Assembly (NCBI GenBank): GCA_012517755.1
Contig: JAAYUH010000064.1
Span: 1 to 5,712, forward strand
Length of the DNA: 5,712 bases
Origin: a bacterium
GTDB lineage: Bacteria; Caldisericota; Caldisericia; B22-G15
Direction: 5' to 3'
Below the pieces are notes generated by a model. It had not been told where the DNA came from, made no database searches, and was given only the letters and a program-made list of their open reading frames with translations. Below, piece after piece: positions 1 to 5,084 of the stretch. How positions within the stretch are numbered: the first letter of the stretch is position 1; every line of letters starts with the position of its first letter. Both the position numbers and the translations under genes were made by a program.

Positions 1-18
1 ATTTATTTTTGTGAAAGA

Positions 19-678
19 TTAAAGAAGCCTTGATTCATTAATATCAAGATGAAATTCACAATTTAAAATTTTAGAAGCATTTCTACACATAACCATTCTT
101 GATAAAAAAATTTCAAAATATTCCATTGGTTTTGATATTTCAGTATCTATTGTTAATTCAAGAGTGATCTCTTTGTTCTTTTCATTCACTCTTAAAAAAG
201 ATTTTTCAACAGCATAGTTTACTCTATCATGAATATCAAAATTCTCTGGTCTTGTTCTTACTCTTGATCTATGAGCATCAGATTTGTCAGCAAGAACAAC
301 AGCAGCGGTTATTGGGTTTGATATAAAACCTGTTTTATCGTCATGATTACTTATTGCTTCCATTATTAATGAAATATCTTCAGGAGAATAATCCATATCT
401 TTTAAAATAGTATAAGCAATTATGGCTCCTGATATTGTATGATTCTCTCTTCCAAGAAAATTTCCAATATCATGAAGATAGGCTGCAATTTTTGCAAGTA
501 ACTGCTCTTTTTCTGAATAACCTAACCTTTTTAAAATATTCTCGCAAATATCAGAGACAAGTAAAACATGTCTAAATCCATGTTCTGTATATCCTAAGGC
601 TTCTAAATATTTATCTGATCTCTCTATGAATGTTTTTATGATTGGATTATTTTTAATTATTTCAAACTTTTCAATCAT
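19..678 (-). CDS. HD-domain metal-dependent phosphohydrolase, conserved hypothetical
   Basis: The 219-residue protein carries the full metal-binding pattern of the HD superfamily: H37 (in GFRHVLLV), the H69-D70 doublet (YLHDIGN), H80 (RENHTISG), H112 (SNHDD) and D131 (LADKSDAHRSRVR). HD proteins bind two metal ions and hydrolyse phosphate esters, often of nucleotides; the substrate here is unknown. The C-terminal third (about 145-212: NFDIHDRVNYAV, then TLELTIDTE, MEYFEIFLSRMVMCR) resembles, from memory, a conserved family of about 220 residues in Clostridia and other anaerobes, so the gene looks complete. No signal peptide or membrane segment is seen, so it should be cytosolic. The ATG lies 2 bp after the ylxP stop codon and has only a weak purine stretch (GAAGAG) well upstream, which suggests translation coupled to ylxP. 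It is the last operon gene visible; its stop is 18 bp from the window edge, so more genes may follow. HD-fold assignment is firm; function is open. Confidence 0.9.
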   Translation of the reverse strand: MIEKFEIIKNNPIIKTFIERSDKYLEALGYTEHGFRHVLLVSDICENILKRLGYSEKEQLLAKIAAYLHDIGNFLGRENHTISGAIIAYTILKDMDYSPEDISLIMEAISNHDDKTGFISNPITAAVVLADKSDAHRSRVRTRPENFDIHDRVNYAVEKSFLRVNEKNKEITLELTIDTEISKPMEYFEIFLSRMVMCRNASKILNCEFHLDINESRLL

Positions 679-680
679 TT

Positions 681-986
681 TTAAACATACTCTTCATTAC
701 TTAAAAAATCTTCATTGTGTTCAAAAGAGAGAAGAACTGCATCAGGTAAATTTGATAAAAAATTTTCTATTGTAGATACTGTGGAATCAAGCTCTCTTCT
801 ATTTGTATTTAAAGATAACAAATAAATTTTTGAAACTTCAATTTTTTCATTATCTCTATCTTCTGCAATTGCTATATTGAATCTATTTTTTAATTTATTG
901 ATAACAGATGTTGTTACTTTTCTTTTATCTTTTAAAGATTTTGCTCCTGGTATTCCAATTTGAAATATTATTAAAGAAAAATACAT
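681..986 (-). CDS. ylxP: YlxP-like DUF503 family protein
   Basis: This 101-residue protein matches the small DUF503 (YlxP) family: a hydrophobic first strand (FSLIIFQIGIPG), the signature SLKDKRK at 17-23, and RFNIAIAE at 35-42, followed by a strand-rich region and a helix near 68-80. The usual family length is about 90-100 residues. Its biochemical role is not established. The gene typically sits between infB and rbfA, which has led to the idea that it helps ribosome maturation. The position directly behind infB agrees with that identity. The ATG follows the infB TAA with no gap, and a short AAAAAGGG purine run inside the end of infB can act as the ribosome binding site, so translation is probably coupled. 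The family's usual downstream partner rbfA does not follow directly; an HD hydrolase takes that place. Confidence 0.92.
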   Translation of the reverse strand: MYFSLIIFQIGIPGAKSLKDKRKVTTSVINKLKNRFNIAIAEDRDNEKIEVSKIYLLSLNTNRRELDSTVSTIENFLSNLPDAVLLSFEHNEDFLSNEEYV

Positions 987-2864
987 TTATGACCCTTTTT
1001 CTTTTAATTCATAAACCTCTATAATATCCCCCTCATTTATTTCTTTAACACCTTCAACTCTTATACCACATTCATATCCCTCTAAAACCTCTTTTACATC
1101 ATCCTTAAATCTTTTTAAAGAAGAGACTTTACCTTCTCCAATTAATTTGCTTCCTCTAAAAACTTTTGCATTAGCATCTCTTACTATTTTTCCCTCTCTA
1201 ACTATAGAACCTGCAACCAAACCCAACCCACCAATATCAAAAACTTGCTTAACTTCAGCTCTCCCGATAGTATTTTCAACAAATTCTGGTTTTACCATAC
1301 CTTTTACAAATCTCACGACCCATTCCTGTAGTTCATATATCAAATCAAAAAGAAAAACTTTTACCCTTGATCTCTCTGGAATTTTTTTTACCATTGGATT
1401 TTCTTTTGTATTAAAACCTAAAATTATTGCATTTGATGCAGTAGCAAGGAGTATATCTGATTCATTAATACTTCCAACACCTGTATGAACAAATTCAATT
1501 TTAATATCTCCTGTATCAAGTGAATTTATAACAGATTTTATAGCTTCAAGAGAACCATAAGTATCAGTTTTTAAAACTAAATTTAGTTTTTTCTCTTCCT
1601 CAAGTTTTTCAAATAGATCATCAAGAGAAATTGGTTTTTCTTGTTTTTTCTCTTTCTTTGCCATCTCTAACTTTTCGATCTTCTCCTTTATCTGCCCTTC
1701 AGATTTATAGCCAATTAAAATTTCTCCAGGAAGTGGAGTGTCTTTCAGGCCTATAATCTCAACTGGGGCTGTTGCTTCTACCTCTTTTACCTGCTTTTGA
1801 TTTGCTGTTGTTAGCATTCTTACTTTTCCATATGTTTCACCAACCATAATCCAATCTCCACATTTCAACTCTCCAGCTTGTAAAATTAAATTAGCAGTTG
1901 GGCCAACTCTTGGATCTAATTTTGCTTCTATTACAGTACCTCCTGGTCTTTTTTCATCAGATTTTGATAACTCTTCAATTTCTGAAATTAGAATAATATT
2001 TTCAAGAAGTTCATTTATTCCGATTCCTGTTTTTGCTGATGTATTTACAAATATTGTTTCTCCACCCCACTCCTCTGGCAATAAATTATAATTTGCCATC
2101 TGTTGTCTAACTTTATCTGGATCAGCTCCTTCTTTGTCAATTTTATTAACTGCTACAATTATTGGAACATTTGCTGCCTTTGCATGATTAAGAGCTTCTA
2201 TTGTCTGCTCTTTTGCTCCTTCATCAGCAGCAACAACAAGAATTACTATATCTGTTACAAAAGATCCTCTTATTCTCATCTCAGTAAATGCTTCATGCCC
2301 GGGTGTATCAATGAATATTATCTTTTTCCCTTCAAATTCAATTTCACTTGCACCAATTTTTTGTGTTATTCCACCTTTTTCTCTCAGTGCTATATTCGTT
2401 TTTCTTATAGAATCAAGTAGTGTCGTCTTACCATGATCTATATGACCCATAACAGTAACAATAGGAGGCCTTGTTTTATAATTTTTTGGTAAAGGTGGTA
2501 ATATATCAGTTATAGGTTTTTTAAAAGAATTGCATATTCTTGCAGCAACAGGGAATGGAATTTCTTCATTAATATTCTCTCTTACCAATCCCCATTTTAA
2601 AATATAGGGTATAAGAAATTTAAAACTTATATTTAAATGCTTGCAAATTTCAACAATTTTTATGTTTCCTTTTACTTCTTTCTCTCTTTTTGTTCTACTT
2701 TCTTTATCTTTTAAAACAAGATCTTTTACAATATTTGCATTTTCTTCATCAATTGTTGATAAATTACCTTTAACTTCAATTCCTAACTCCTTAAGATATT
2801 TTATCAACTCAGTTGTAGAAATTCCTATTTCATTTGCCAAAGAGAAAACTCTATATTTTTTCAT
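987..2864 (-). CDS. infB: Translation initiation factor IF-2
   Basis: IF-2 is the GTPase that brings initiator fMet-tRNA to the 30S subunit and promotes 50S joining. The 625-residue protein has an N-terminal IF2_N helical domain (about 1-50) and a second, poorly conserved IF2_N-like stretch (67-120). The G domain follows: G1 GHIDHGKTT at 140-148, G2 GGITQ at 164-168, G3 DTPGH at 186-190 with the expected catalytic His190, G4 NKID at 240-243, and G5 TSAK at 275-278. Domain II starts near 308, a charged Lys/Glu-rich linker spans about 390-427, domain III holds TDTYGSLEAIK (433-443), and the C-terminal tRNA-binding domain contains GYECGI (597-602). It is at the short end for the family because the N-terminal region is small. 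G1 has Ile where Val is usual. The ATG is supported by a strong AGAGGTGAT site within the end of ylxR, which overlaps infB by 14 bp. Confidence 0.99.
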   Translation of the reverse strand: MKKYRVFSLANEIGISTTELIKYLKELGIEVKGNLSTIDEENANIVKDLVLKDKESRTKREKEVKGNIKIVEICKHLNISFKFLIPYILKWGLVRENINEEIPFPVAARICNSFKKPITDILPPLPKNYKTRPPIVTVMGHIDHGKTTLLDSIRKTNIALREKGGITQKIGASEIEFEGKKIIFIDTPGHEAFTEMRIRGSFVTDIVILVVAADEGAKEQTIEALNHAKAANVPIIVAVNKIDKEGADPDKVRQQMANYNLLPEEWGGETIFVNTSAKTGIGINELLENIILISEIEELSKSDEKRPGGTVIEAKLDPRVGPTANLILQAGELKCGDWIMVGETYGKVRMLTTANQKQVKEVEATAPVEIIGLKDTPLPGEILIGYKSEGQIKEKIEKLEMAKKEKKQEKPISLDDLFEKLEEEKKLNLVLKTDTYGSLEAIKSVINSLDTGDIKIEFVHTGVGSINESDILLATASNAIILGFNTKENPMVKKIPERSRVKVFLFDLIYELQEWVVRFVKGMVKPEFVENTIGRAEVKQVFDIGGLGLVAGSIVREGKIVRDANAKVFRGSKLIGEGKVSSLKRFKDDVKEVLEGYECGIRVEGVKEINEGDIIEVYELKEKGS

Positions 2865-3138
2865 TTATCACCTCTTCTATGTTTTCAATTAATTTATTCT
2901 TAAGATTTTCTTTTAAATCTTGAGGTATATTAGTAACTTTTAAACCTTTTTCAATTTTCTTTTTTGAAAAAGCATTATTTATACAATTTTTATTTTTACA
3001 GATATAAACACTTCTTCCAAAATATTTATATTCATTATCAAACAAAATATTACCATTTTTTAATCTTACAATTCTTAAGAATTCATCTTTACTTCCAACT
3101 TTTTTACAATAAACACATCTTCTTAATACTTTTTTCAT
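2851..3138 (-). CDS. ylxR: YlxR family RNA-binding/regulatory protein (DUF448)
   Basis: The 95-residue basic protein fits the YlxR family, which sits between nusA and infB in many bacteria. It starts with RRCVYCKK (C8, C11), contains the family signature region as GRSVY (41-45; the usual form is GRGAY), and then C47 and C52 in a CxxxxC pair. Its N-terminal 65 residues are the YlxR fold. The four cysteines could bind a metal, an inference from their pairing; not all family members keep them. The fold suggests RNA binding, and YlxR has been reported to affect gene expression in some Gram-positive bacteria, but no function can be assigned here. The start codon overlaps the nusA stop (ATGA), and the 3' end overlaps infB by 14 bp. 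ylxQ, which often follows ylxR, is absent. The C-terminal tail (about 66-95) is a charged helix-like extension. Confidence 0.94.
   Translation of the reverse strand: MKKVLRRCVYCKKVGSKDEFLRIVRLKNGNILFDNEYKYFGRSVYICKNKNCINNAFSKKKIEKGLKVTNIPQDLKENLKNKLIENIEEVINEKI
2868..2875 (-). promoter_or_regulatory. Strong ribosome binding site of infB inside ylxR
   Basis: Read on the minus strand, GAAGAGGTGATAA precedes the infB ATG. AGAGGTGAT is close to a full match to the anti-Shine-Dalgarno consensus, with 6 bases between GAGG and the start codon. It lies in the last codons of ylxR, so ribosomes finishing ylxR cover it, and infB can also be initiated independently. This site fixes the infB start at 2864. 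Confidence 0.85.
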
Positions 3139-4142
3139 TTTAGTTCTATTGAATATCCTGTTAATTTTGATGCAAGTTTCACATTAATTCCCTCTTTACC
3201 AATGGCTAAAGGTATCTGATCTGCTGGAAGATAAACAACTGCTTTTTTATCAAAAATTTCCACTCTACTGATTTTAGCAGGAGATAAAGCATATTTTATA
3301 TACTCTTTTGGGTTATCAGACCATCTAATAATATCGATTTTTTCATCTGAGAGTTCTTTTGATATATTTGTTATCCTTACACCTTTTGTTCCAATACAAG
3401 CGCCAACTGGGTCAACATCACTTTTATACGAATGAACAGCAACTTTGGCTCTTTTTCCAGGTTCTCTAACTATTCCTTTTATTTCAACAATTCCATCGTT
3501 AATCTCGGGAATTTCTCTTTGAAGAAGATATTTTAGCAGGTTAGCATCAATTCTTGACAAAATTATATCAGGACCTCTTGATGTTTTTAAAACATCTAAA
3601 ACATACACTTTCAACTCTTTTCCAACATAATATTCTTCATTGGGTATTCTTAAGCCTTGTGGAATTCTTCCTTCGCCTTTTTCAAGTTTCACATAAATAT
3701 TGCTTCCGATTATTCTTGAAACTTTTCCTGTTAAAACTTTACCTATTTTATCTTTAAACTCATCATAAATAACATCTCTTTCTAATGAAACAATTTTTTG
3801 TACAAGAATTTGTTTTGCAACCTGCATTGCAACAAATCCAAGTTTATCAGGTAAAATTTCTACATCAATTGTCTCATCAATCTGAGCATTATCTTTTATA
3901 TTTTTTGCTTCTTTTATAGAAATCTCTTTTACACTATGAGCGCTCTCAACAACTTTTGCTCTTCTAAAAATCTTTATCTCACCTGTCTCTTTATTTATGT
4001 TGACAAATATATCTCCGCTATTTGGGAATTTTTTTTTATACGCAATTCTAATAGCATCCTCAAGAGATGATATAATCATCTCTTTTGGAATTCCTTTAAG
4101 TTTCTCAAATTCCTCAATAGCTTCAATTAATTCGTTGGTCAA
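3135..4142 (-). CDS. nusA: Transcription termination/antitermination factor NusA
   Basis: NusA binds RNA polymerase and nascent RNA, and modulates pausing, intrinsic termination and antitermination. I start the gene at a TTG (4142-4140), giving 335 residues, because MTNELIEAIEEFEKLKGI matches the normal NusA N-terminus and an excellent AAGGAGGAG site lies 8 bases upstream. A longer reading to 4271 would add 43 unrelated residues and run through the promoter. Domains: N-terminal polymerase-binding domain 1-125; S1 domain about 132-200 (GKVLTGKVSR, then VKLEKGEGRIP); KH1 about 201-277 with GTKG at 251-254 (DPVGACIGTKGVRI); KH2 about 278-335 with GKEG at 315-318 (LAIGKEGINVKLASKLTG). There are no C-terminal acidic repeats, so the length equals that of short NusA proteins, as in Thermotoga. 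It is the first operon gene; rimP, normally upstream, is absent. Its TGA stop overlaps the ylxR ATG by 4 bp. Confidence 0.98.
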   Translation of the reverse strand: MTNELIEAIEEFEKLKGIPKEMIISSLEDAIRIAYKKKFPNSGDIFVNINKETGEIKIFRRAKVVESAHSVKEISIKEAKNIKDNAQIDETIDVEILPDKLGFVAMQVAKQILVQKIVSLERDVIYDEFKDKIGKVLTGKVSRIIGSNIYVKLEKGEGRIPQGLRIPNEEYYVGKELKVYVLDVLKTSRGPDIILSRIDANLLKYLLQREIPEINDGIVEIKGIVREPGKRAKVAVHSYKSDVDPVGACIGTKGVRITNISKELSDEKIDIIRWSDNPKEYIKYALSPAKISRVEIFDKKAVVYLPADQIPLAIGKEGINVKLASKLTGYSIELK

Positions 4143-4148
4143 AAGATT

Positions 4149-4157
4149 CTCCTCCTT
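4149..4157 (-). promoter_or_regulatory. Ribosome binding site that sets the TTG start of nusA
   Basis: On the minus strand AAGGAGGAG is followed by AATCTT and then TTG ACC AAC GAA. The GGAGG core sits 8 bases from the TTG, an ideal distance. No ATG in this frame lies nearby, and the protein similarity to NusA begins exactly at this TTG, so the site decides the start codon. Confidence 0.9.
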
Positions 4158-4172
4158 AATCACTCTTAAAGT

Positions 4173-4181
4173 ATTATAACA
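4173..4181 (-). promoter_or_regulatory. Extended -10 promoter of the nusA operon
   Basis: The minus strand reads TG-T-TATAAT, a consensus -10 box (4178-4173) with the extended TG motif (4181-4180). Transcription would start near 4166, leaving a leader of about 25 bases that contains the nusA ribosome binding site. The -35 region is poor: TTCAAA at a 19-bp spacing is the best match, which is tolerable for an extended -10 promoter. It lies inside the region that a longer nusA reading frame would cover, supporting the shorter protein. No autoregulatory leader of notable length is present. Confidence 0.7.
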
Positions 4182-4260
4182 TAAATAAAATATAATATTT
4201 GAAGTATTTTTTCCCAATAAGTTCTTAGTAATGTTGAGTTTTTTTCTTATCTTTTCTTTT

Positions 4261-4283
4261 TTAGTGAACAAAGTGACAGGTAC
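4261..4283 (+). repeat. Left arm of a 23-bp inverted repeat around hicBA
   Basis: The sequence TTAGTGAACAAAG-TGA-CAGGTAC matches the reverse complement of 4966-4988 at 21 of 23 positions. The two differences lie in the three-base centre (TGA against GGT). Similarity continues loosely inward (CTTTT against TTTAT). The arms bound a 728-bp segment that holds hicB, the broken hicA and one hairpin repeat. It resembles terminal inverted repeats of a small mobile element; no transposase is encoded. Confidence 0.8.
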
Positions 4284-4300
4284 CTTTTACACTACTCTTT

Positions 4301-4335
4301 AGTTTACAAAAACAGACAGTCTACTTTTGTAAACT
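4301..4335. repeat. Hairpin repeat, copy 1
   Basis: This 35-bp unit has a perfect 11-bp stem (AGTTTACAAAA at 4301-4311 pairing with TTTTGTAAACT at 4325-4335) and a 13-base loop. The loop contains AGAC-A-GTCT, which could fold further. Copy 2 at 4996-5030 is identical except for two loop bases, and both copies are followed by ATTT. The stem is mostly A/T and no clear T-run follows on either strand, so it is a poor intrinsic terminator. It lies downstream of hicA and upstream of the nusA promoter. A protein-binding site or a remnant of a dispersed repeat family are alternatives. Confidence 0.85.
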
Positions 4336-4342
4336 ATTTCTA

Positions 4343-4357
4343 AGATTTTACAAATCT
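4343..4357. repeat. Small perfect hairpin in the hicA-nusA gap
   Basis: AGATTT and AAATCT form a 6-bp stem around a 3-base loop (TAC). It lies 7 bases beyond the larger hairpin repeat, between hicA and the nusA promoter. The rest of 4182-4414 is AT-rich with no further gene. Such short A/T palindromes can arise by chance. Confidence 0.35.
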
Positions 4358-4414
4358 GTTAATACAAATCCTAACCCCTAAAATATAAAAAAATTATCTG
4401 TTAATGTTTTGCTT

Positions 4415-4656
4415 TTACTTATTCTTATGATAATAAATTTCTAAAAATTCTTCTCTTTTTATACCAACTTGTCTACAAATAATTCTAAGTGTTGAACCTT
4501 TTATTCTTTTATGGTTTGGTATAGTAAGAGGGATTTTTGAACCATCAGGATTGTCTTTTATCATTGATATGTGATTTTTATCTTTACAATTTTAAATCCC
4601 AAAACTTCAAGAGTTTTAATAACTCTTTCTTTTGGGGCATCTTTTGGAAATTTCAA
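4415..4656 (-). pseudogene. hicA: hicA toxin gene broken by a single-base frameshift
   Basis: Starting at a TTG directly after the hicB stop codon, the frame reads KFPKDAPKERVIKTLEVLGF and then KIVKIKITYQ before a TGA at 4563-4561, giving only 31 residues. In the -1 frame the sequence continues as NHISMIKDNPDGSKIPLTIP, then NHKRIKGSTLRIICRQVGIK and REEFLEIYYHKNK, ending in TAA at 4417-4415. Joined, the two halves give an 80-residue HicA, a normal length for this small double-stranded-RNA-binding-fold mRNA interferase. The catalytic histidine would be His29 (NHI), found only in the second half, so the protein as written cannot be active. One added base in the A5 run at 4575-4579 or the nearby A run at 4583-4585 would repair the frame. 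Real decay, a sequencing error in a homopolymer, and slippage are the options; the first two are more likely. Confidence 0.87.
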
Positions 4657-4872
4657 CTATAAAGTTACCTCTGTTACAAAAGTCTCAATTATTTCATCCA
4701 TATCAAAAATCTCTTTGCCAAATGTTTCAAGATGGAATTTAATTGCTGATTTTACATCCTCGAGTGCCTCTTCATAAGTATCACCTTCACCAACTACTAC
4801 ACCCTTTAAACCAACAGGATAAGCGACATAACCATCTTTATATTTTTCAACTATTATCTTTAAATACTTCAT
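4657..4872 (-). CDS. hicB: HicB-family antitoxin, short form
   Basis: The 71-residue protein is a HicB-like antitoxin: an initial strand (YLKIIVEKYKDGYVAYPVGL), the GVVVGEGDTYEEALEDV segment at 24-40, and a helix with SAIKFHLETFGKEI at 42-55. HicB proteins adopt a partial RNase H fold and block the HicA mRNA interferase by direct binding. This is the short form: no ribbon-helix-helix or HTH domain follows, so it may not repress its own promoter in the way longer HicB proteins do. The ATG is supported by AGAGGTG ending 4 bases upstream. The toxin gene follows in the same frame with no gap, antitoxin first, an order common in this subfamily. Antitoxin intact and toxin broken is the expected direction of decay for such a pair. 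Confidence 0.9.
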   Translation of the reverse strand: MKYLKIIVEKYKDGYVAYPVGLKGVVVGEGDTYEEALEDVKSAIKFHLETFGKEIFDMDEIIETFVTEVTL

Positions 4873-4876
4873 AATT

Positions 4877-4883
4877 CACCTCT
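4877..4883 (-). promoter_or_regulatory. Ribosome binding site of hicB
   Basis: AGAGGTG precedes AATT and the hicB ATG on the minus strand. It confirms the start at 4872. Upstream, two weak -10 candidates are seen, TGC-TAAAAT (4897-4889) and CATAAT (4919-4914). Neither has a convincing -35 box, and the first would place the start of transcription inside the binding site, so I do not call a hicB promoter. Confidence 0.75.
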
Positions 4884-4965
4884 ATTTAATTTTAGCATTT
4901 TCACAAAATTCCTATTATGTTTTTAGTGAAATCTGAATCTTTTACATCTGATTTTACTGAATAAA

Positions 4966-4988
4966 GTACCTGACCCTTTGTTCACTAA
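4966..4988 (-). repeat. Right arm of the 23-bp inverted repeat around hicBA
   Basis: Read on the minus strand this is TTAGTGAACAAAG-GGT-CAGGTAC, matching the left arm at 4261-4283 in 21 of 23 positions. An extra copy of the outer eight bases, TTAGTGAA, occurs at 4923-4930 on the plus strand, so a local 8-bp inverted pair also exists here. The flanks just outside both arms are TTTT, which is too common in this sequence to prove a target duplication. Confidence 0.8.
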
Positions 4989-4995
4989 TTTTAAA

Positions 4996-5030
4996 AGTTT
5001 ACAAAAACAAACAGCCTACTTTTGTAAACT
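4996..5030. repeat. Hairpin repeat, copy 2
   Basis: A 35-bp unit with the same perfect 11-bp stem as copy 1 (4996-5006 with 5020-5030) and the same loop orientation, differing only at two loop bases (G to A and T to C). It sits 7 bp outside the right inverted-repeat arm and about 20 bp upstream of the proposed promoter of the glycosyltransferase gene, so it could serve as a regulatory binding site for that gene. Confidence 0.85.
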
Positions 5031-5048
5031 ATTTTAATATACAAATTG

Positions 5049-5077
5049 TTGAAATGCTGAGGTTTGTCTGTTAAACT
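5049..5077 (+). promoter_or_regulatory. Candidate promoter of the glycosyltransferase gene
   Basis: TTGAAA (5049-5054) is followed by a 17-bp spacer and TAAACT (5072-5077), with the extended -10 dinucleotide TG at 5069-5070. The predicted start of transcription is at about 5084-5085, at the ATG itself. There is no Shine-Dalgarno site close to this ATG, which agrees with a leaderless transcript. The call is by motif only. Confidence 0.5.
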
Positions 5078-5084
5078 AATTTAA

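Noticed and set aside
1147..2892. Plus-strand open frames across infB (1147-1488, 2103-2420, 2641-2892)
   Set aside because: They are antisense to a clearly conserved gene, have low-complexity Phe/Ser/Ile-rich translations and match no family.
3554..4179. Plus-strand open frames across nusA (3554-3757, 3997-4179)
   Set aside because: Antisense shadows of nusA with no family similarity.
4143..4271. N-terminal extension of nusA by 43 residues
   Set aside because: The added residues do not look like NusA, the region contains the TATAAT promoter and the ribosome binding site, and the true N-terminus motif begins at the TTG at 4142.
4301..4335. Intrinsic terminator for hicA or for plus-strand transcription
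   Set aside because: The stem is A/T-rich with a 13-base loop and no T-run follows on either strand.
4570..4590. Programmed -1 frameshifting or transcriptional slippage in hicA
   Set aside because: ATA AAA ATC is not a proper slippery heptamer (the P-site codon would not re-pair) and a run of five A's is too short for efficient polymerase slippage, so decay or a sequencing error is simpler.
4571..4777. Plus-strand open frame across hicB and hicA
   Set aside because: Antisense to a recognisable antitoxin and toxin; the composition is that of a shadow frame.
4301..5030. CRISPR array made of the two 35-bp repeats
   Set aside because: Only two copies about 660 bp apart with genes between them, and no regular spacers.
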